Part shown: in pieces, positions 11,322-20,570 of the stretch | Layout of the letters: every line of letters begins with the position of its first letter | Numbering within the stretch: position 1 is the first letter of the stretch | Notes under the pieces: generated by a model | What the model saw: the letters and a program-made list of their open reading frames with translations, nothing else | Database searches by the model: none | What the model was told of the DNA's origin: nothing | Assembly (NCBI RefSeq): GCF_000157895.3 | Contig: NC_022663.1 | Location: 1,240,001 to 1,304,000, forward strand | Direction: 5' to 3' | DNA: 64,000 nt | From: Mycobacterium kansasii ATCC 12478 | Lineage (GTDB): Bacteria > Actinomycetota > Actinomycetes > Mycobacteriales > Mycobacteriaceae | Translations under genes and position numbers: made by a program

Positions 11322-12796
11322 GAGCCCGACACCGAGCGAGACGCCATACCGGCCGTGGCGGTGAAGGAAGCGGGGATCGCCCGCGGCGCGGGCTCACCCG
11401 CGAGCGCCAGGATCTCGTCGAAACCGTCGAGCAGGCACTGGGCGAACAGCTCGTCGTTTCGCACGGATGCCCGATCGTAGCGTGCGGTGATGGTGCACCA
11501 CCCGCCCCGGGATATCAGCACCACCATCATCGCCACACCCGGTAGCGGGCCAATACCGTACTGCCGCAAGATTTTTGCACCGGCGATGAAAGTGTCGCCG
11601 GGATAGACCGGGACATTGCTGGCCTGCACGTCCGAGCCGACCACCGAACCGGTGATCCCTTCGAGCACGGCTGTGGGCAAGATGCTCAACACCGGCGCGA
11701 TCGAACCGACGATATTCATCGCCGGCTCATCACGGCGCTGGGTCATCTGGGCACGGATCTTCTTCATCCGGGCCACGGGATCGACGGTGCCTATCGGCGC
11801 CGCCAAGTTGACGCCGGTGAATTGATTGCCGCCGGCCGCCGCGCCTTCGGCACGCAGGTTCACCGGCACCGCCATCGGCAGGGTGCTGATCGGCAGGCCG
11901 TGGGCCTCGTGGTACCGCCGCAGCGCACCACACACACCCGCGAGATAGGCGTCGTTGATCGATCCGCCGCCCGCTTTGGCCGCCTTGTGCAGCTCGGAGA
12001 GGCGGATGTCGATCGCCTCGGTGCGGGTGGTCAGGCTACGCCGCCGCAGCAGCGGCGAGGGCTCGGCGGCGCGGTTCAACACCCGAACGCCCGACATCGC
12101 GTAGCCCACAATTCCTGACACCGTGGAGACTGGATCCAGAACCGCTCGCCCGGCCACCGACACCGCCCCGGACACCGCGCCCAAAAGACCGCCGACAATG
12201 GCCATGGGCAAATGATTGATACCCTCGCGCATCAAGTCGTTAGGCGACAAATCCTGCGGAATGGGTTGTGGCGGCGTCGGCCTGGGTGCTGGATCCCGCT
12301 CCAAGTCGTAGATTTCAGCGAACATCTCGACACCGCCGACACCGTCGGTGACGGCGTGGCTGACATGCAGCAGCATCGCCGCCTTCCCATCGGCCAGACC
12401 CTCAACCAACGTGGCCGTCCACAGCGGCCGCGAGATGTCCAGCGGCGACTGCAGAATCACCTCGGCGAGATCGAACACCTGGCGCAGCGTGCCCGGTTCG
12501 GTGACGCGCACCCGGCGCACATGGAAGTCGAGGTTGAAGTCGGGATCCACTACCCAGCGCGGTGACGCGGTCGGCAGCGTCGGAACGACGACCTTTTGCC
12601 GCAGCCGCAACACGCGTCGGGAGGCGTTTTCGAAGCGGGTCCGGAAACGGTCCCAGTCAGGCGTGGCATCGAGCAGTTCCAGAGCCATGATCCCCGAACG
12701 GGTCCGCGGATTGGCCTCGCCGCGATGCAACAAATAGTCGACGGGTCCCAGCTCGTCGGACAATGCGGCGGTCTCGACGGGTTCAGCCATGGTCAC
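11318..12796 (-). CDS. Wax ester synthase/diacylglycerol acyltransferase family protein (WS/DGAT)
   Basis: A 492-residue member of the WS/DGAT family (orthologue Rv2484c), which esterifies diacylglycerol or alcohols with acyl-CoA to store lipid. Family blocks are present: PLWTATLVEGL, the active-site region MLLHVSHAVTDGVGG, the structural PLWT and NDAYLAGVCGALRRY motifs, and the C-terminal ASNVPVYPG. The consensus catalytic motif HHxxxDG reads SHAVTDG here: the second histidine and the DG are kept, the first histidine is serine. It starts the acyltransferase operon with plsC and plsB2. GTG at 12796 and ATG at 12790 are both possible starts. Confidence 0.9.
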   Translation of the reverse strand: MTMAEPVETAALSDELGPVDYLLHRGEANPRTRSGIMALELLDATPDWDRFRTRFENASRRVLRLRQKVVVPTLPTASPRWVVDPDFNLDFHVRRVRVTEPGTLRQVFDLAEVILQSPLDISRPLWTATLVEGLADGKAAMLLHVSHAVTDGVGGVEMFAEIYDLERDPAPRPTPPQPIPQDLSPNDLMREGINHLPMAIVGGLLGAVSGAVSVAGRAVLDPVSTVSGIVGYAMSGVRVLNRAAEPSPLLRRRSLTTRTEAIDIRLSELHKAAKAGGGSINDAYLAGVCGALRRYHEAHGLPISTLPMAVPVNLRAEGAAAGGNQFTGVNLAAPIGTVDPVARMKKIRAQMTQRRDEPAMNIVGSIAPVLSILPTAVLEGITGSVVGSDVQASNVPVYPGDTFIAGAKILRQYGIGPLPGVAMMVVLISRGGWCTITARYDRASVRNDELFAQCLLDGFDEILALAGEPAPRAIPASFTATAGMASRSVSGS

Positions 12797-13003
12797 GACC
12801 CCACCAGGACGGGATAACTCGACGCGCCAAACCTGTCACCGCCATCAAGCCTCCTGCGTCAGACCGTCAACCGAAATGCAGACACAACGCTAGTCCGGTT
12901 GCAGCGGCGGTGAAAGTGAGGATCCGCACGTTGGCTCCGGTGGCCGGAGACCCCCGCGACACGACCTCCGAGGGCACGCGAGTTCGGCTTGCGCCCGATG
13001 AGT

Positions 13004-14269
13004 TCAGCTGGCCGGAGTCGCCTGCAGGGCCAGGGTGCTCAGCAACGAGCTGGCCCGCCGACCGTACACAACCCCGAGGAAATCAGCGACGGCATTGGCC
13101 GCCAGCCGGGATCGGACCGTCGGGGTGATGTCGAAAGCGTGGTGGGCGTTGGCGAGTTCGGCGTAGGCCACCGTGGTGGCACCCGCCCCGCGCAATGCCG
13201 CGCAGAAGGCCCTTGCTTGCGCGCACGGCGCCAGTGGATCTTTGTCGCCGTGCAGCACGAAGAACGGGGGCGAGTCCCGGTGCACATAGGAAATCGGTGA
13301 GGCCGAGGTGAATCGCTCCGGGTCTTGGGCATACCGGGTCTTCATCACGAAATGCTCGAGGAACGGCAACATCATCTCGTGCATGTTGTCGAAGTCGGTG
13401 AAGTCGTACACCCCGTAATACGGCGCGACCGCCTGAACTGTCGTGTCGGCGTGTTCGAACCCGGGCTGAAACCTCGGATCGTTGGGAGTGAGCGCCGCCA
13501 AGGAAGCCAGGTGCGCCCCGGCTGATCCGCCGGTGAGGGCGATGAAGTCGGAGTCGCCACCGTAGTCACCGATGTTCTCACGGACCCAGGCGATGGCCCT
13601 TTTGACGTCGATGACGTGTGCGGGGAAACTGCAGCGCGGGCTCTTGCTGTAGTTGATCGACACGCAGATCCAACCCAGTTCCACCATCCGGCTCATCAAC
13701 GTATACGCCTGCGGACGTTTGCCGTTGACCGTCCACGCACCCCCGGGAACCTGGATCAGCACCGGCGCACGGCGCCCCGGCGCCAGGTCGGGACGCCGCC
13801 AGATGTCGAGCAGATGCGCCCGGCCACCAGGACCGTAGGAAATGTCGGAGGTCTGGGCCGCGTAGCGGCGGCGAGGCCCCGACGGCAGCAGGCTGCCTCG
13901 CCTGGTGAACGCGGAAGGATCCCCGCTCGGGTGCGATACCAGGTCACGGAAGTCCGGACCAAAAGATTCCTCGAGAGCCGCGGTGAGCGCCAGGTCCGCT
14001 CGCTGCGCCGCCCAGGCGGTGCCGAACCGACCGATCGCCGGGGGCGACACCCGAGACAGCGCATGTCCGGTCAATACGTGCAGGGGAAACTCTGTGGACA
14101 CCCAACCCGCGACCCAACCGAGCGCGAACGGCGAACCCCGAAGCAGCACGGCACCGGACCGAATGGTGTCTTTGGCGTCTGCGGCGAGCTGCGCTCCCTG
14201 CCGCAGCGCCTCGGCACCAGCACGTGAGCACCGCGAAGTCACACTGGCCATGCACATCACAAAGCCCAC
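13004..14269 (-). CDS. lipQ: Carboxylesterase/lipase, hormone-sensitive lipase-like alpha/beta hydrolase
   Basis: Alpha/beta hydrolase of up to 421 residues, like Rv2485c LipQ. The nucleophile elbow is in TGGSAGAHLASL (GxSxG as GGSAG), the oxyanion strand is IQVPGGAW (GGxW in place of HGGG), the acid is in FVLHGDKDPLAP and the catalytic histidine in LANAHHAFD near the C-terminus. It hydrolyses short acyl esters in vitro in the family; the natural substrate is unknown. The exact start is uncertain: GTG 14269, GTG 14260 and ATG 14257 are in frame, and a GAGGGG ribosome site 8 bases before 14260 favours a slightly shorter N-terminus. It is a single gene, separated by about 200 bp from the acyltransferase operon downstream. 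Confidence 0.9.
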   Translation of the reverse strand: MGFVMCMASVTSRCSRAGAEALRQGAQLAADAKDTIRSGAVLLRGSPFALGWVAGWVSTEFPLHVLTGHALSRVSPPAIGRFGTAWAAQRADLALTAALEESFGPDFRDLVSHPSGDPSAFTRRGSLLPSGPRRRYAAQTSDISYGPGGRAHLLDIWRRPDLAPGRRAPVLIQVPGGAWTVNGKRPQAYTLMSRMVELGWICVSINYSKSPRCSFPAHVIDVKRAIAWVRENIGDYGGDSDFIALTGGSAGAHLASLAALTPNDPRFQPGFEHADTTVQAVAPYYGVYDFTDFDNMHEMMLPFLEHFVMKTRYAQDPERFTSASPISYVHRDSPPFFVLHGDKDPLAPCAQARAFCAALRGAGATTVAYAELANAHHAFDITPTVRSRLAANAVADFLGVVYGRRASSLLSTLALQATPAS

Positions 14270-14444
14270 CCCTCGACGTCGGGCACACGCGTCGTTGCGG
14301 TTAACGGCCGCTTACCGGCCGGTGTTGTACGTGTGTCGAGGCTCACACCATAACCGATTTTCGGCGTAGCGGAAGACTTTTCAGACCCGTCGTGTCGCCG
14401 GGACTGATCTTGAATCCCGGTTTGGATAGACTGACCTGCGCATT

Positions 14445-14518
14445 GCCTCCGTAGCTCAGGTGGATAGAGCAAGGGCCTTCTAATCCCTAGGTCGCACGTT
14501 CGAGTCGTGCCGGGGGCA
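14445..14518 (+). tRNA. tRNA-Arg (anticodon UCU)
   Basis: Cloverleaf read directly: acceptor GCCTCCG pairs with CGGGGGC (one G-U/T pair), D-arm GCTC/GAGC, anticodon loop CTTCTAA with TCT at positions 34-36, and T-arm GCACG-TTCGAGT-CGTGC, discriminator A. The anticodon stem is AGGGC/TCCCT, with a C31-U39 mismatch beside the loop. CCA is not fully encoded (ACC followed by G). It lies beside lipQ at the edge of a variable PE/PPE segment. Confidence 0.93.
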
Positions 14519-14623
14519 CCGACTGTGACCTTTGTTGTCCTTGTGTCAGGCGTGACTTGAGTTGGTGGTCGGCTCGACCTCATCGTGCACCTCCGGTGAT
14601 TCTCGTTTGCTGTCGACCCGGGC

Positions 14624-15043
14624 TCAGACCAGCGGCGCCGATTGCCAGGTCGGTTCGCTCAGACGTTCGCCAGCCACGCCGGAGCCGCCGGCAATCAGCG
14701 AGCGCCCGAACGCCTGGGTGGACGCGTTCGCTTCGCTGACTAGATCTTGCAGTGACGACGCAATGGCGGCCTCAGCACTTGCGTAAGCCCGAGCACCCGC
14801 AGTCAGGGTTTCCAAGAATTCCTCGAGAAACGTCGCGGCTTGAGCGGTCAGGGCTTGATAGCTTCGAGCGTGCGCGCTAAACAGCTCGGCGATCGCCGTC
14901 GACACCCCCTCGGCCGCCGGGGCTAGCACTCCTGTGGTTGCGGCCGCCGCAGCGACGTTGGCCGCATCAACGCTCAACCCAAGAGCGGTCAAATCCGTTG
15001 CCGCGGAGGTCAACAGTGCCGGCGTCGTGGTCACGAGGGACAT
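14624..15043 (-). CDS. PE family protein (short, PE domain plus small tail)
   Basis: 139-residue protein starting MSLVTTTPALLTSAATDL, typical of the PE domain, with helices continuing through AANVAAAAATTGVL, the TAIAELFSAHARSYQALTAQAA segment and FLEEFLETLTAGARAYASAEAA. The conserved YASAE reproduces the YxxxD/E secretion signal used by ESX (type VII) systems. After the PE domain only about 35 residues remain, with no glycine-rich PGRS region. The ATG at 15043 is preceded by GAAGGA. M. tuberculosis has PE_PGRS genes in this interval, so the present gene may be a short cousin. The partner PPE is not adjacent. Confidence 0.88.
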   Translation of the reverse strand: MSLVTTTPALLTSAATDLTALGLSVDAANVAAAAATTGVLAPAAEGVSTAIAELFSAHARSYQALTAQAATFLEEFLETLTAGARAYASAEAAIASSLQDLVSEANASTQAFGRSLIAGGSGVAGERLSEPTWQSAPLV

Positions 15044-15370
15044 GCTTTTCCTTCGACTACCCGCGTACTCGAGGCCTCGGCGCGGAAACCCACTTGCATC
15101 CGCTGATCGACTCCATCGCCCATCGCGCGGGCCCAAGAGCTTGACGCGTTGCTAATCCAACGGGTGAATCGACTGTGACGGACATTTCGCCACCAACGGT
15201 GCCTGCCGCCCCTTCGGCAACGATTCGTCAATCATGAAATGCGCTGGTCGCCCGCGCAGGTAGGTACTCGTTGCGGACGAGGCCGCCCACCGGCGCCGAG
15301 CCGCGGACGATCTGACGGTGAGCGAGGCCTCCCACGCCAGCCGGTCCGGCGGACTTGAGCTCCGATTTCG

Positions 15371-15910
15371 CTTCAGGTCCATCAGGGCGGTTTCGGGCGA
15401 CTTAATCAGATCACGCAGTTCGCAGAGGAACTGAGCACTTGGGCACTGCCCACGACCCGATGGTCCAACAGGCAGATAAGGGTCACCGTCGGTTGGCCGC
15501 CTCGGGATGGTTGATCATCGGAACGCCGGCATCGACACCCGACGCACCGAAGCTGGAACGCTAGACGTAGCAGCTCAGCCGGAATGAGTGCGACTTGGCG
15601 GTCCGTGATGATCAATTGATTTGTCCCGCAAGCTACTTCACCGGTGGTCTTGGTGTGCTCATTGTCGATTCACCGGCACCAGCAGCCCGCGTTAGGTGGC
15701 GACACCGAAGCCACAATGCACATCATGATGCGCACGCACCTGCGGACCATCGGGCGAATCGGCCCAGGCTGAGTTGAGAATAACGTTGCGAGTCAACGCG
15801 ATAACCGGCAGCCGCAACCTCAGTGCATAGACGGTAATCTCGGTGCGCGTCACCTCCAGCGTGGCCGTTGCGGTCGGTATCTCCCTGTGGAACAACGGCA
15901 TTTCGCTGCC
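15371..15910 (-). pseudogene. Decayed copy of bkdC (2-oxoacid dehydrogenase E2 catalytic domain)
   Basis: Reading the minus strand in shifting frames recovers pieces of the E2 acyltransferase domain in the correct order. The pieces are MPLFHREIPTATATLEV, VIALTRNVILNSAWADS, GPQVRAHHDVHCGFGVAT, then GASGVDAGVPMINHPEAA, PTVTLICLLDHRVV and [19 protein letters not shown]. Each matches a segment of the intact bkdC at 18298-19503. At least three frameshifts and two deletions separate them, and the lipoyl and E3-binding domains are gone. It cannot make an active enzyme. It lies 2.4 kb from the intact gene with a PPE gene between, so it is a relic of duplication or gene replacement. Confidence 0.85.
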
Positions 15911-16646
15911 ATGTAAGCATGTACACCCACCCGTCTCAGGCCAGTGCCCGCAACGGCAGCGTGACCCGGCGCGCACCTCTGCTCGGTGATCGGTATTCAC
16001 CGCATATGTTTCGTGTGGTTGATGTTTTCGTCAGCACCCAACCTTCGATGATGCGACGGCATGGGCGCGACCAATGACCCGTCGGCCTTCCTGGGCTTTC
16101 CTCGTTTCCGACCCTCGCTCGCAAGGGCTCCGATGTCCCCCAGTCAGCGGACACACGACCCCCCATCCGGGGGGTTTGATTTTCCCCCGTTCGGGGGATG
16201 GTTGCGCTGCGTTCCAGCGGCTCATCATAGTTGCACAGACAATTCATTTGTATTGCTAACCAGTCATTCGTATCGGATCGGTAGCCCGGGCTACGCAGCA
16301 CCCAGCGTTGTCGGACAAACGCACACAGCGACGCACTCGCGGCCGGGTGACCGCCGTCCTACCGAAAGGTTGCGCGCACATGTTTCTCGACGGCCATCTA
16401 GACGACCAGAGCCTCAAGACCGGCGCCCGCGCCGTCGCGACCAACTTCGACCCAACCTTGATCGCCACCCGAGCGCCCCGATCGCGGCGCAGCATATACA
16501 TGTCCTGGGTGGCGTTGGGAGCACTGGCACTCACGTGCACGGAATCACCCTGGCGAGCGTGGCCGCACACTCTTGACAGGGACAGCAACTCATGGGTCGG
16601 GTCTGTCATGTGCCGGTTAGATCTGTGTCCTCACCGGAGGGTGCCG
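15911..16646. other. Intergenic region upstream of the PPE unit
   Basis: About 740 bp between the bkdC relic and the small coupled reading frame. It holds the two GC-rich hairpins at 16158-16198. Open frames here (for example 16308 onward) have Arg/Ser/Pro-rich shadow-like composition with no recognisable domain, and I call no gene. Confidence 0.5.
16158..16198 (+). terminator. Two consecutive GC-rich hairpins, candidate intrinsic terminator
   Basis: Hairpin one is ACCCCCC-atcc-GGGGGGT (16158-16175) followed by TTGATTTT; hairpin two is TCCCCC-gttc-GGGGGA (16183-16198). Both stems are perfect, with 4-base loops. The T-rich stretch after the first on the plus strand fits a Rho-independent-like terminator insulating the downstream PPE unit. 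It could instead be a relic boundary structure. Confidence 0.5.
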
Positions 16647-16841
16647 GTGGGCAACATGCGTTCGGAAAGCATGGCGGCTGCGTTGCTGAGCTTGCCGCCG
16701 GAGCCCTGGGCCCCTGCCGTCGCCACGGTAGCAACGAGGGTGACACCCCACAACGCCGCAGGCTTGGCGCGGTCGGCAAGTGACGCTGCCGACGAGCAGC
16801 GGGCACTGGCCGGTGGCGGGGTTTATGGCGGTTTGTCATGA
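16647..16841 (+). CDS. Small protein translationally coupled to the PPE gene
   Basis: A 64-codon frame from GTG 16647 to a TGA that overlaps the PPE start as ATGA. GGAGG at 16636-16640 stands 6 bases before the GTG, an ideal ribosome site. The product is Ala-rich and probably helical ([14 protein letters not shown], then [21 protein letters not shown]). It is not a PE domain and I recognise no family. Position and overlap mimic the usual PE-PPE arrangement, so it may be a PE remnant, a leader that sets PPE translation, or a genuine small partner. Confidence 0.5.
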   Translation: MGNMRSESMAAALLSLPPEPWAPAVATVATRVTPHNAAGLARSASDAADEQRALAGGGVYGGLS

Positions 16842-18115
16842 CCGCGCCGATCTGGTTTGCGTCGCCACCGGAGGTGCATTCGGCCCTGCTGAGCGCCGGT
16901 CCAGGTCCAAGTTCGCTGTTGGCGGCTGCCGCGGGATGGTCGTCGCTGAGTGCTGAGTATGCATCAGTGGCCGAAGAGCTCTCGACGGTATTGGGCGCCA
17001 TTCAGGCGGAGGCGTGGCGGGGGCCGAGTTCCGGGATATGCGTGGGTGCCTACGCGCCGTATGTGGCGTGGTTGATGCAGGCCAGTGCCGATAGCGCCGC
17101 CGCTGCGGCCGCACACGAGTCTGCGGCCGGGGCCTACGCTACGGCGTTGGCCTCGATGCCGACAATGGGCGAATTGGCCGCCAACCACGCAACCCATGCG
17201 CTGCTGGTCACGACGAATTTCTTCGGCATCAATACCATCCCGATCACGCTTAACGAGGCCGATTATGTGCGGATGTGGATCCAGGCCGCTACCACGATGA
17301 GTGTCTATGAGGGATTCAGTGCCGCAGCGTTGGCCTCGGCGCCGCACGCCCCGCCGGCACCCGTGATCATTAAATCCCGCACCGGCGAGGCCAGCAATAT
17401 CGCGGCAATTGGTCAGGAGCTCGGCTATGACCCGTTTCCACTATGGAGTTTGCTGTGGGGCTTGGTGGAAACCATGTTGATAGAGATCATCGGTGTTCCA
17501 TTTTTCACGCTTTTTGTAATTTCGGTGATAATCCTATCGCCGTTATGGCTGTTTGCCTTCGTCTTAGCCGAATTGCTGGGGTACTCGGCTTTCGCCGCGA
17601 ATATATTACAATATCTGAGTCTCACGTGGTTTGCTATCGCAGTGATGGCTCTCGCCTTCATGATGATGCCTTTTGTGCTGGGCTATGACATCGCCAATGC
17701 GGTGATCTACTGGATCACGCACCTGAGCGCAGGGATTGTTTCGACGCTGGCGAGTCCCTTGGCGGCCGAGACGGCGCTGTCGGCTTCAGTGGCTGCTGCC
17801 GCCACGAACGCGAGCACCATGTCGGCTGCGGTTGCCGCACCTGTGACGGGCGCGGCCGTCGGCGGTGTGGAGCCGTTGACGGTTATGTCAGCGTCATCGG
17901 CGGCAACACCTATGGCCTCGGCGTCGGGAGGTTCTCCGGGACACCACATCAGCGGAATCGCAGAGCCGGCGATGGCTACTGAGCGAGGTGTCGGCACGCC
18001 GGGCTTTGCCGGGACCGTGTCCAAGGGGGTCGTGGCGCAGGCTGCTGGTTTGGCAACGGTTGGAGGTGGCGAATTGGGTGAGCCCCCGCGAGTGCCCATG
18101 TTACCGGCCTGTTGA
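16838..18115 (+). CDS. PPE family protein with hydrophobic C-terminal half
   Basis: 425 residues. The N-terminal 180 residues are a standard PPE domain: [17 protein letters not shown] near the start, the WxG turn as AEAWRGPSS with W at residue 60, and [14 protein letters not shown] helices. Such proteins are exported by ESX systems as PE-PPE heterodimers and sit at the cell envelope. Residues about 200-320 are strikingly hydrophobic, with four or so likely membrane-spanning runs (for example [20 protein letters not shown] and [20 protein letters not shown]), followed by an Ala/Ser/Gly-rich tail. This suggests an outer-membrane or channel-type role (inference). No PE gene is directly upstream; the coupled 64-codon frame takes that place. 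Confidence 0.88.
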   Translation: MTAPIWFASPPEVHSALLSAGPGPSSLLAAAAGWSSLSAEYASVAEELSTVLGAIQAEAWRGPSSGICVGAYAPYVAWLMQASADSAAAAAAHESAAGAYATALASMPTMGELAANHATHALLVTTNFFGINTIPITLNEADYVRMWIQAATTMSVYEGFSAAALASAPHAPPAPVIIKSRTGEASNIAAIGQELGYDPFPLWSLLWGLVETMLIEIIGVPFFTLFVISVIILSPLWLFAFVLAELLGYSAFAANILQYLSLTWFAIAVMALAFMMMPFVLGYDIANAVIYWITHLSAGIVSTLASPLAAETALSASVAAAATNASTMSAAVAAPVTGAAVGGVEPLTVMSASSAATPMASASGGSPGHHISGIAEPAMATERGVGTPGFAGTVSKGVVAQAAGLATVGGGELGEPPRVPMLPAC

Positions 18116-18297
18116 CATCCGGATATGGTTTGCTCGCCGCTTAGAGTTCATGGTGAAATAACACCGCTTTTCGACGGTTCGGACCACACGATTATGCCGT
18201 CATACCGAATCGTTCCAGGTCTGGCGTGGGCTTCGTCGACCAGGGGTGGCGATTTGGGAGTTGTGCAGCCAAGACCGGATCGCACCCCGACTTGTCG

Positions 18298-19503
18298 TTA
18301 CAGGTCCAACAAAGCTGTCGCCGGCGACTCGATCAGGTCACGTAGTTCGCACAGGAACCGGGCCACTTGGGCGCCGTCCGCCACGCGGTGGTCGAAAACG
18401 CATGTCAACGTCATCGTCGGCCGGGAGACGATCTCGTTGTCGACGGCCACCGGCCGCGCCTTGATGGCTCCCATCCCCAGGATGCACGCTTCGGGGTGGT
18501 TGATCACCGGCACCCCGTCGTCGACGCCCAACGCCCCGAAGTTCGACACGGTAAACGTCGAACCACTCAACTCGGCCGGGGTTAGCGTGCCTTCGCGCGC
18601 ACCACTGATCAATTCTGCTGTGCGGCAAGCAAGTTCGCGGGTGGTCAGTTGTTGCGCGTCGGTGATGACCGGGACCAGCAGTCCCCGCTCGGTGGCCACG
18701 GCAAACCCCAAATGCACACGACGGTAGACATGCACCTGCGGCCCGGAAGCCGAGTCAACCCATGTCGAATTGAGAATAATGTTATGGGTCAAAGCGATAA
18801 CGACAAACCGCAATGACAGCACAAATGGCGTGACATCTTCCCCGCGGCCGCCGCGAAGCGTCTCGGAGAGCTCCAACAAACCGCTGCAGTCAACCTGCAC
18901 ACTGGCCAGCGCGTCGGGGATTTCCTTGTGAGACGAGATCATTCGCTCCGCGATCCGGGCCTGCACACCGCGCACCGGTCGCACGTCCGCATCAATCCCG
19001 GACTCGTGAGCTGCGGCGAGCACGTCCGCCCGGGTGATCACCCGGGCGACGTCCGGCCCGCGCTGCAGTGCGGCCAGATCCACCCCTAATTCCTTGGCCA
19101 GCTTGCGCGCCGACGGCACCGCGCGCGGCCGAGCCGACCGAACGCCTCGCCTGCTGCAGTCGAAGTTTGCGTCGGCCCCATACCCCACCAGCGTCGGCGC
19201 ACCGGCCTCGCCATCGCCAACCGTTGCTGCCGCCATTGCGCGATCCGGTGCGGTATCGATGCGCACCAACATCGCGCCCACCTGGAGGACATCGCCTTCG
19301 GCGCCACCGATCTCGACGATCCGCCCGGCGAACGGGCTGGGGATCTCGACCTGCGCCTTGGCGGTCTCTACCGAGCACAGCGTCTGGTTGAGCTGCACAT
19401 CCTCACCCACCGAGACATTCCAGGATGTCACCGTGACTTCGTCGAGTCCCTCCCCAAGGTCGGGAACCCGGAAGTCCTTGATCCGCTGCGGTTCGGGGTT
19501 CAT
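18298..19503 (-). CDS. bkdC: Branched-chain 2-oxoacid dehydrogenase E2 (lipoyl acyltransferase)
   Basis: E2 core of the branched-chain keto-acid dehydrogenase, which moves the acyl group from E1 onto CoA (Rv2495c orthologue). There are 401 residues from ATG 19503, whose ATGA overlaps the bkdB stop. Domains in order: lipoyl domain starting VPDLGEGL with the lipoylated lysine in VETAKAQVE (residue 49); E3-binding domain [17 protein letters not shown]; catalytic domain ending [12 protein letters not shown], which carries the HxxxDG active-site motif. A longer upstream frame exists but lies inside bkdB. A broken second copy is found at 15371-15910. Confidence 0.94.
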   Translation of the reverse strand: MNPEPQRIKDFRVPDLGEGLDEVTVTSWNVSVGEDVQLNQTLCSVETAKAQVEIPSPFAGRIVEIGGAEGDVLQVGAMLVRIDTAPDRAMAAATVGDGEAGAPTLVGYGADANFDCSRRGVRSARPRAVPSARKLAKELGVDLAALQRGPDVARVITRADVLAAAHESGIDADVRPVRGVQARIAERMISSHKEIPDALASVQVDCSGLLELSETLRGGRGEDVTPFVLSLRFVVIALTHNIILNSTWVDSASGPQVHVYRRVHLGFAVATERGLLVPVITDAQQLTTRELACRTAELISGAREGTLTPAELSGSTFTVSNFGALGVDDGVPVINHPEACILGMGAIKARPVAVDNEIVSRPTMTLTCVFDHRVADGAQVARFLCELRDLIESPATALLDL

Positions 19504-20561
19504 GGCTGCCCCAAAATTCGCTCCACGCAGTCCAGCAACCGATCCGGGCCGGGAAGCCACACCTTCTCCAGACGTGCCGGTGGATACGGAGTATCGAAGC
19601 CGCAGGCACGCAGCACCGGAGCCTCCAAGTCGTAGAACAACTCTTCCTGGATACGAGCGGCCAGCTCCGCACCATAGCCCACATTTCGCGGCCCCTCGTG
19701 CATCACCACACACCGACCCGTCCGGCTGATCGATTCCGCGATCGTGGCGAAGTCCAACGGCACCAACGAACGCAAATCAACAATCTCGAGATTCCAACCT
19801 CGTTGCTGCTCAGCAACATCCGCGGCTGCAAGCGCCGTACCCACCAAGCCACCGTAGGTCAGCACGCTGACATCGCCACCGGCCCGCCGCACGATGGCCT
19901 GCCCGATCTGGGCCCCCGGCCGGCTGGTATCGACGACCCCGCGAGACCAATACCGGCGCTTCGGCTCCAAGTACATCACCGGGTCGGGGCAGTCGATGGC
20001 ATGCCGCAACAGCCAGTAGGCATCCGACGGCTCCGACGGAACAACCACCTTCAGACCCGCCGTGTGGGCCCAATAAGTTTCGGTGGACTCCGAATGATGT
20101 TCGGCCGAGCCGATACCGCCGAACGACGGAACCCGGACCGTGACGGGCATGTCCACCTGACCGCGGGTGCGGAAGCGATACTTGGCCAGGTGGCTGACAA
20201 TCTGGTCGAACGCCGGGTAGGTGAAGCCGTCGAACTGAATCTCGGGTACCGGCACAAACCCACGCAACGCCAACCCCACGGCGATCCCGATCACCGCGGA
20301 CTCCGCCAGCGGTGTGTCGAAACAGCGGGCTTCGCCAAATGTTTCAGCCAGTCCTTCGGTCACCCGGAATACCCCACCCTGGGTCGCGACATCCTCACCG
20401 AAGACCAGGACCCGCTCGTCGGCGACCATAGCGTCGTGCAGTGCGCGGTTGATCGCTTGCACCATTGTGATCGGGTGCGGCGCCGGCCACAGCGGTTGAG
20501 CTAACTGCGACAGCGACAGCCTTTCCTGCGAGGGGGTTGGGCGATCGGCAATCTGTGTCAT
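19500..20561 (-). CDS. bkdB: Branched-chain 2-oxoacid dehydrogenase E1 beta subunit
   Basis: 353-residue E1 beta subunit (Rv2496c orthologue) that forms the thiamine-diphosphate-dependent decarboxylase with BkdA. It shows the transketolase-type pyrimidine domain ([19 protein letters not shown], then [19 protein letters not shown] with the conserved glutamate region). The C-terminal domain carries [20 protein letters not shown]. The start ATG 20561 is preceded by GGAGG at good spacing; the gene begins 9 bp after bkdA ends and overlaps bkdC by 4 bp, so all three subunits are co-translated. Confidence 0.94.
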   Translation of the reverse strand: MTQIADRPTPSQERLSLSQLAQPLWPAPHPITMVQAINRALHDAMVADERVLVFGEDVATQGGVFRVTEGLAETFGEARCFDTPLAESAVIGIAVGLALRGFVPVPEIQFDGFTYPAFDQIVSHLAKYRFRTRGQVDMPVTVRVPSFGGIGSAEHHSESTETYWAHTAGLKVVVPSEPSDAYWLLRHAIDCPDPVMYLEPKRRYWSRGVVDTSRPGAQIGQAIVRRAGGDVSVLTYGGLVGTALAAADVAEQQRGWNLEIVDLRSLVPLDFATIAESISRTGRCVVMHEGPRNVGYGAELAARIQEELFYDLEAPVLRACGFDTPYPPARLEKVWLPGPDRLLDCVERILGQP

Positions 20562-20570
20562 GGACGCCTC

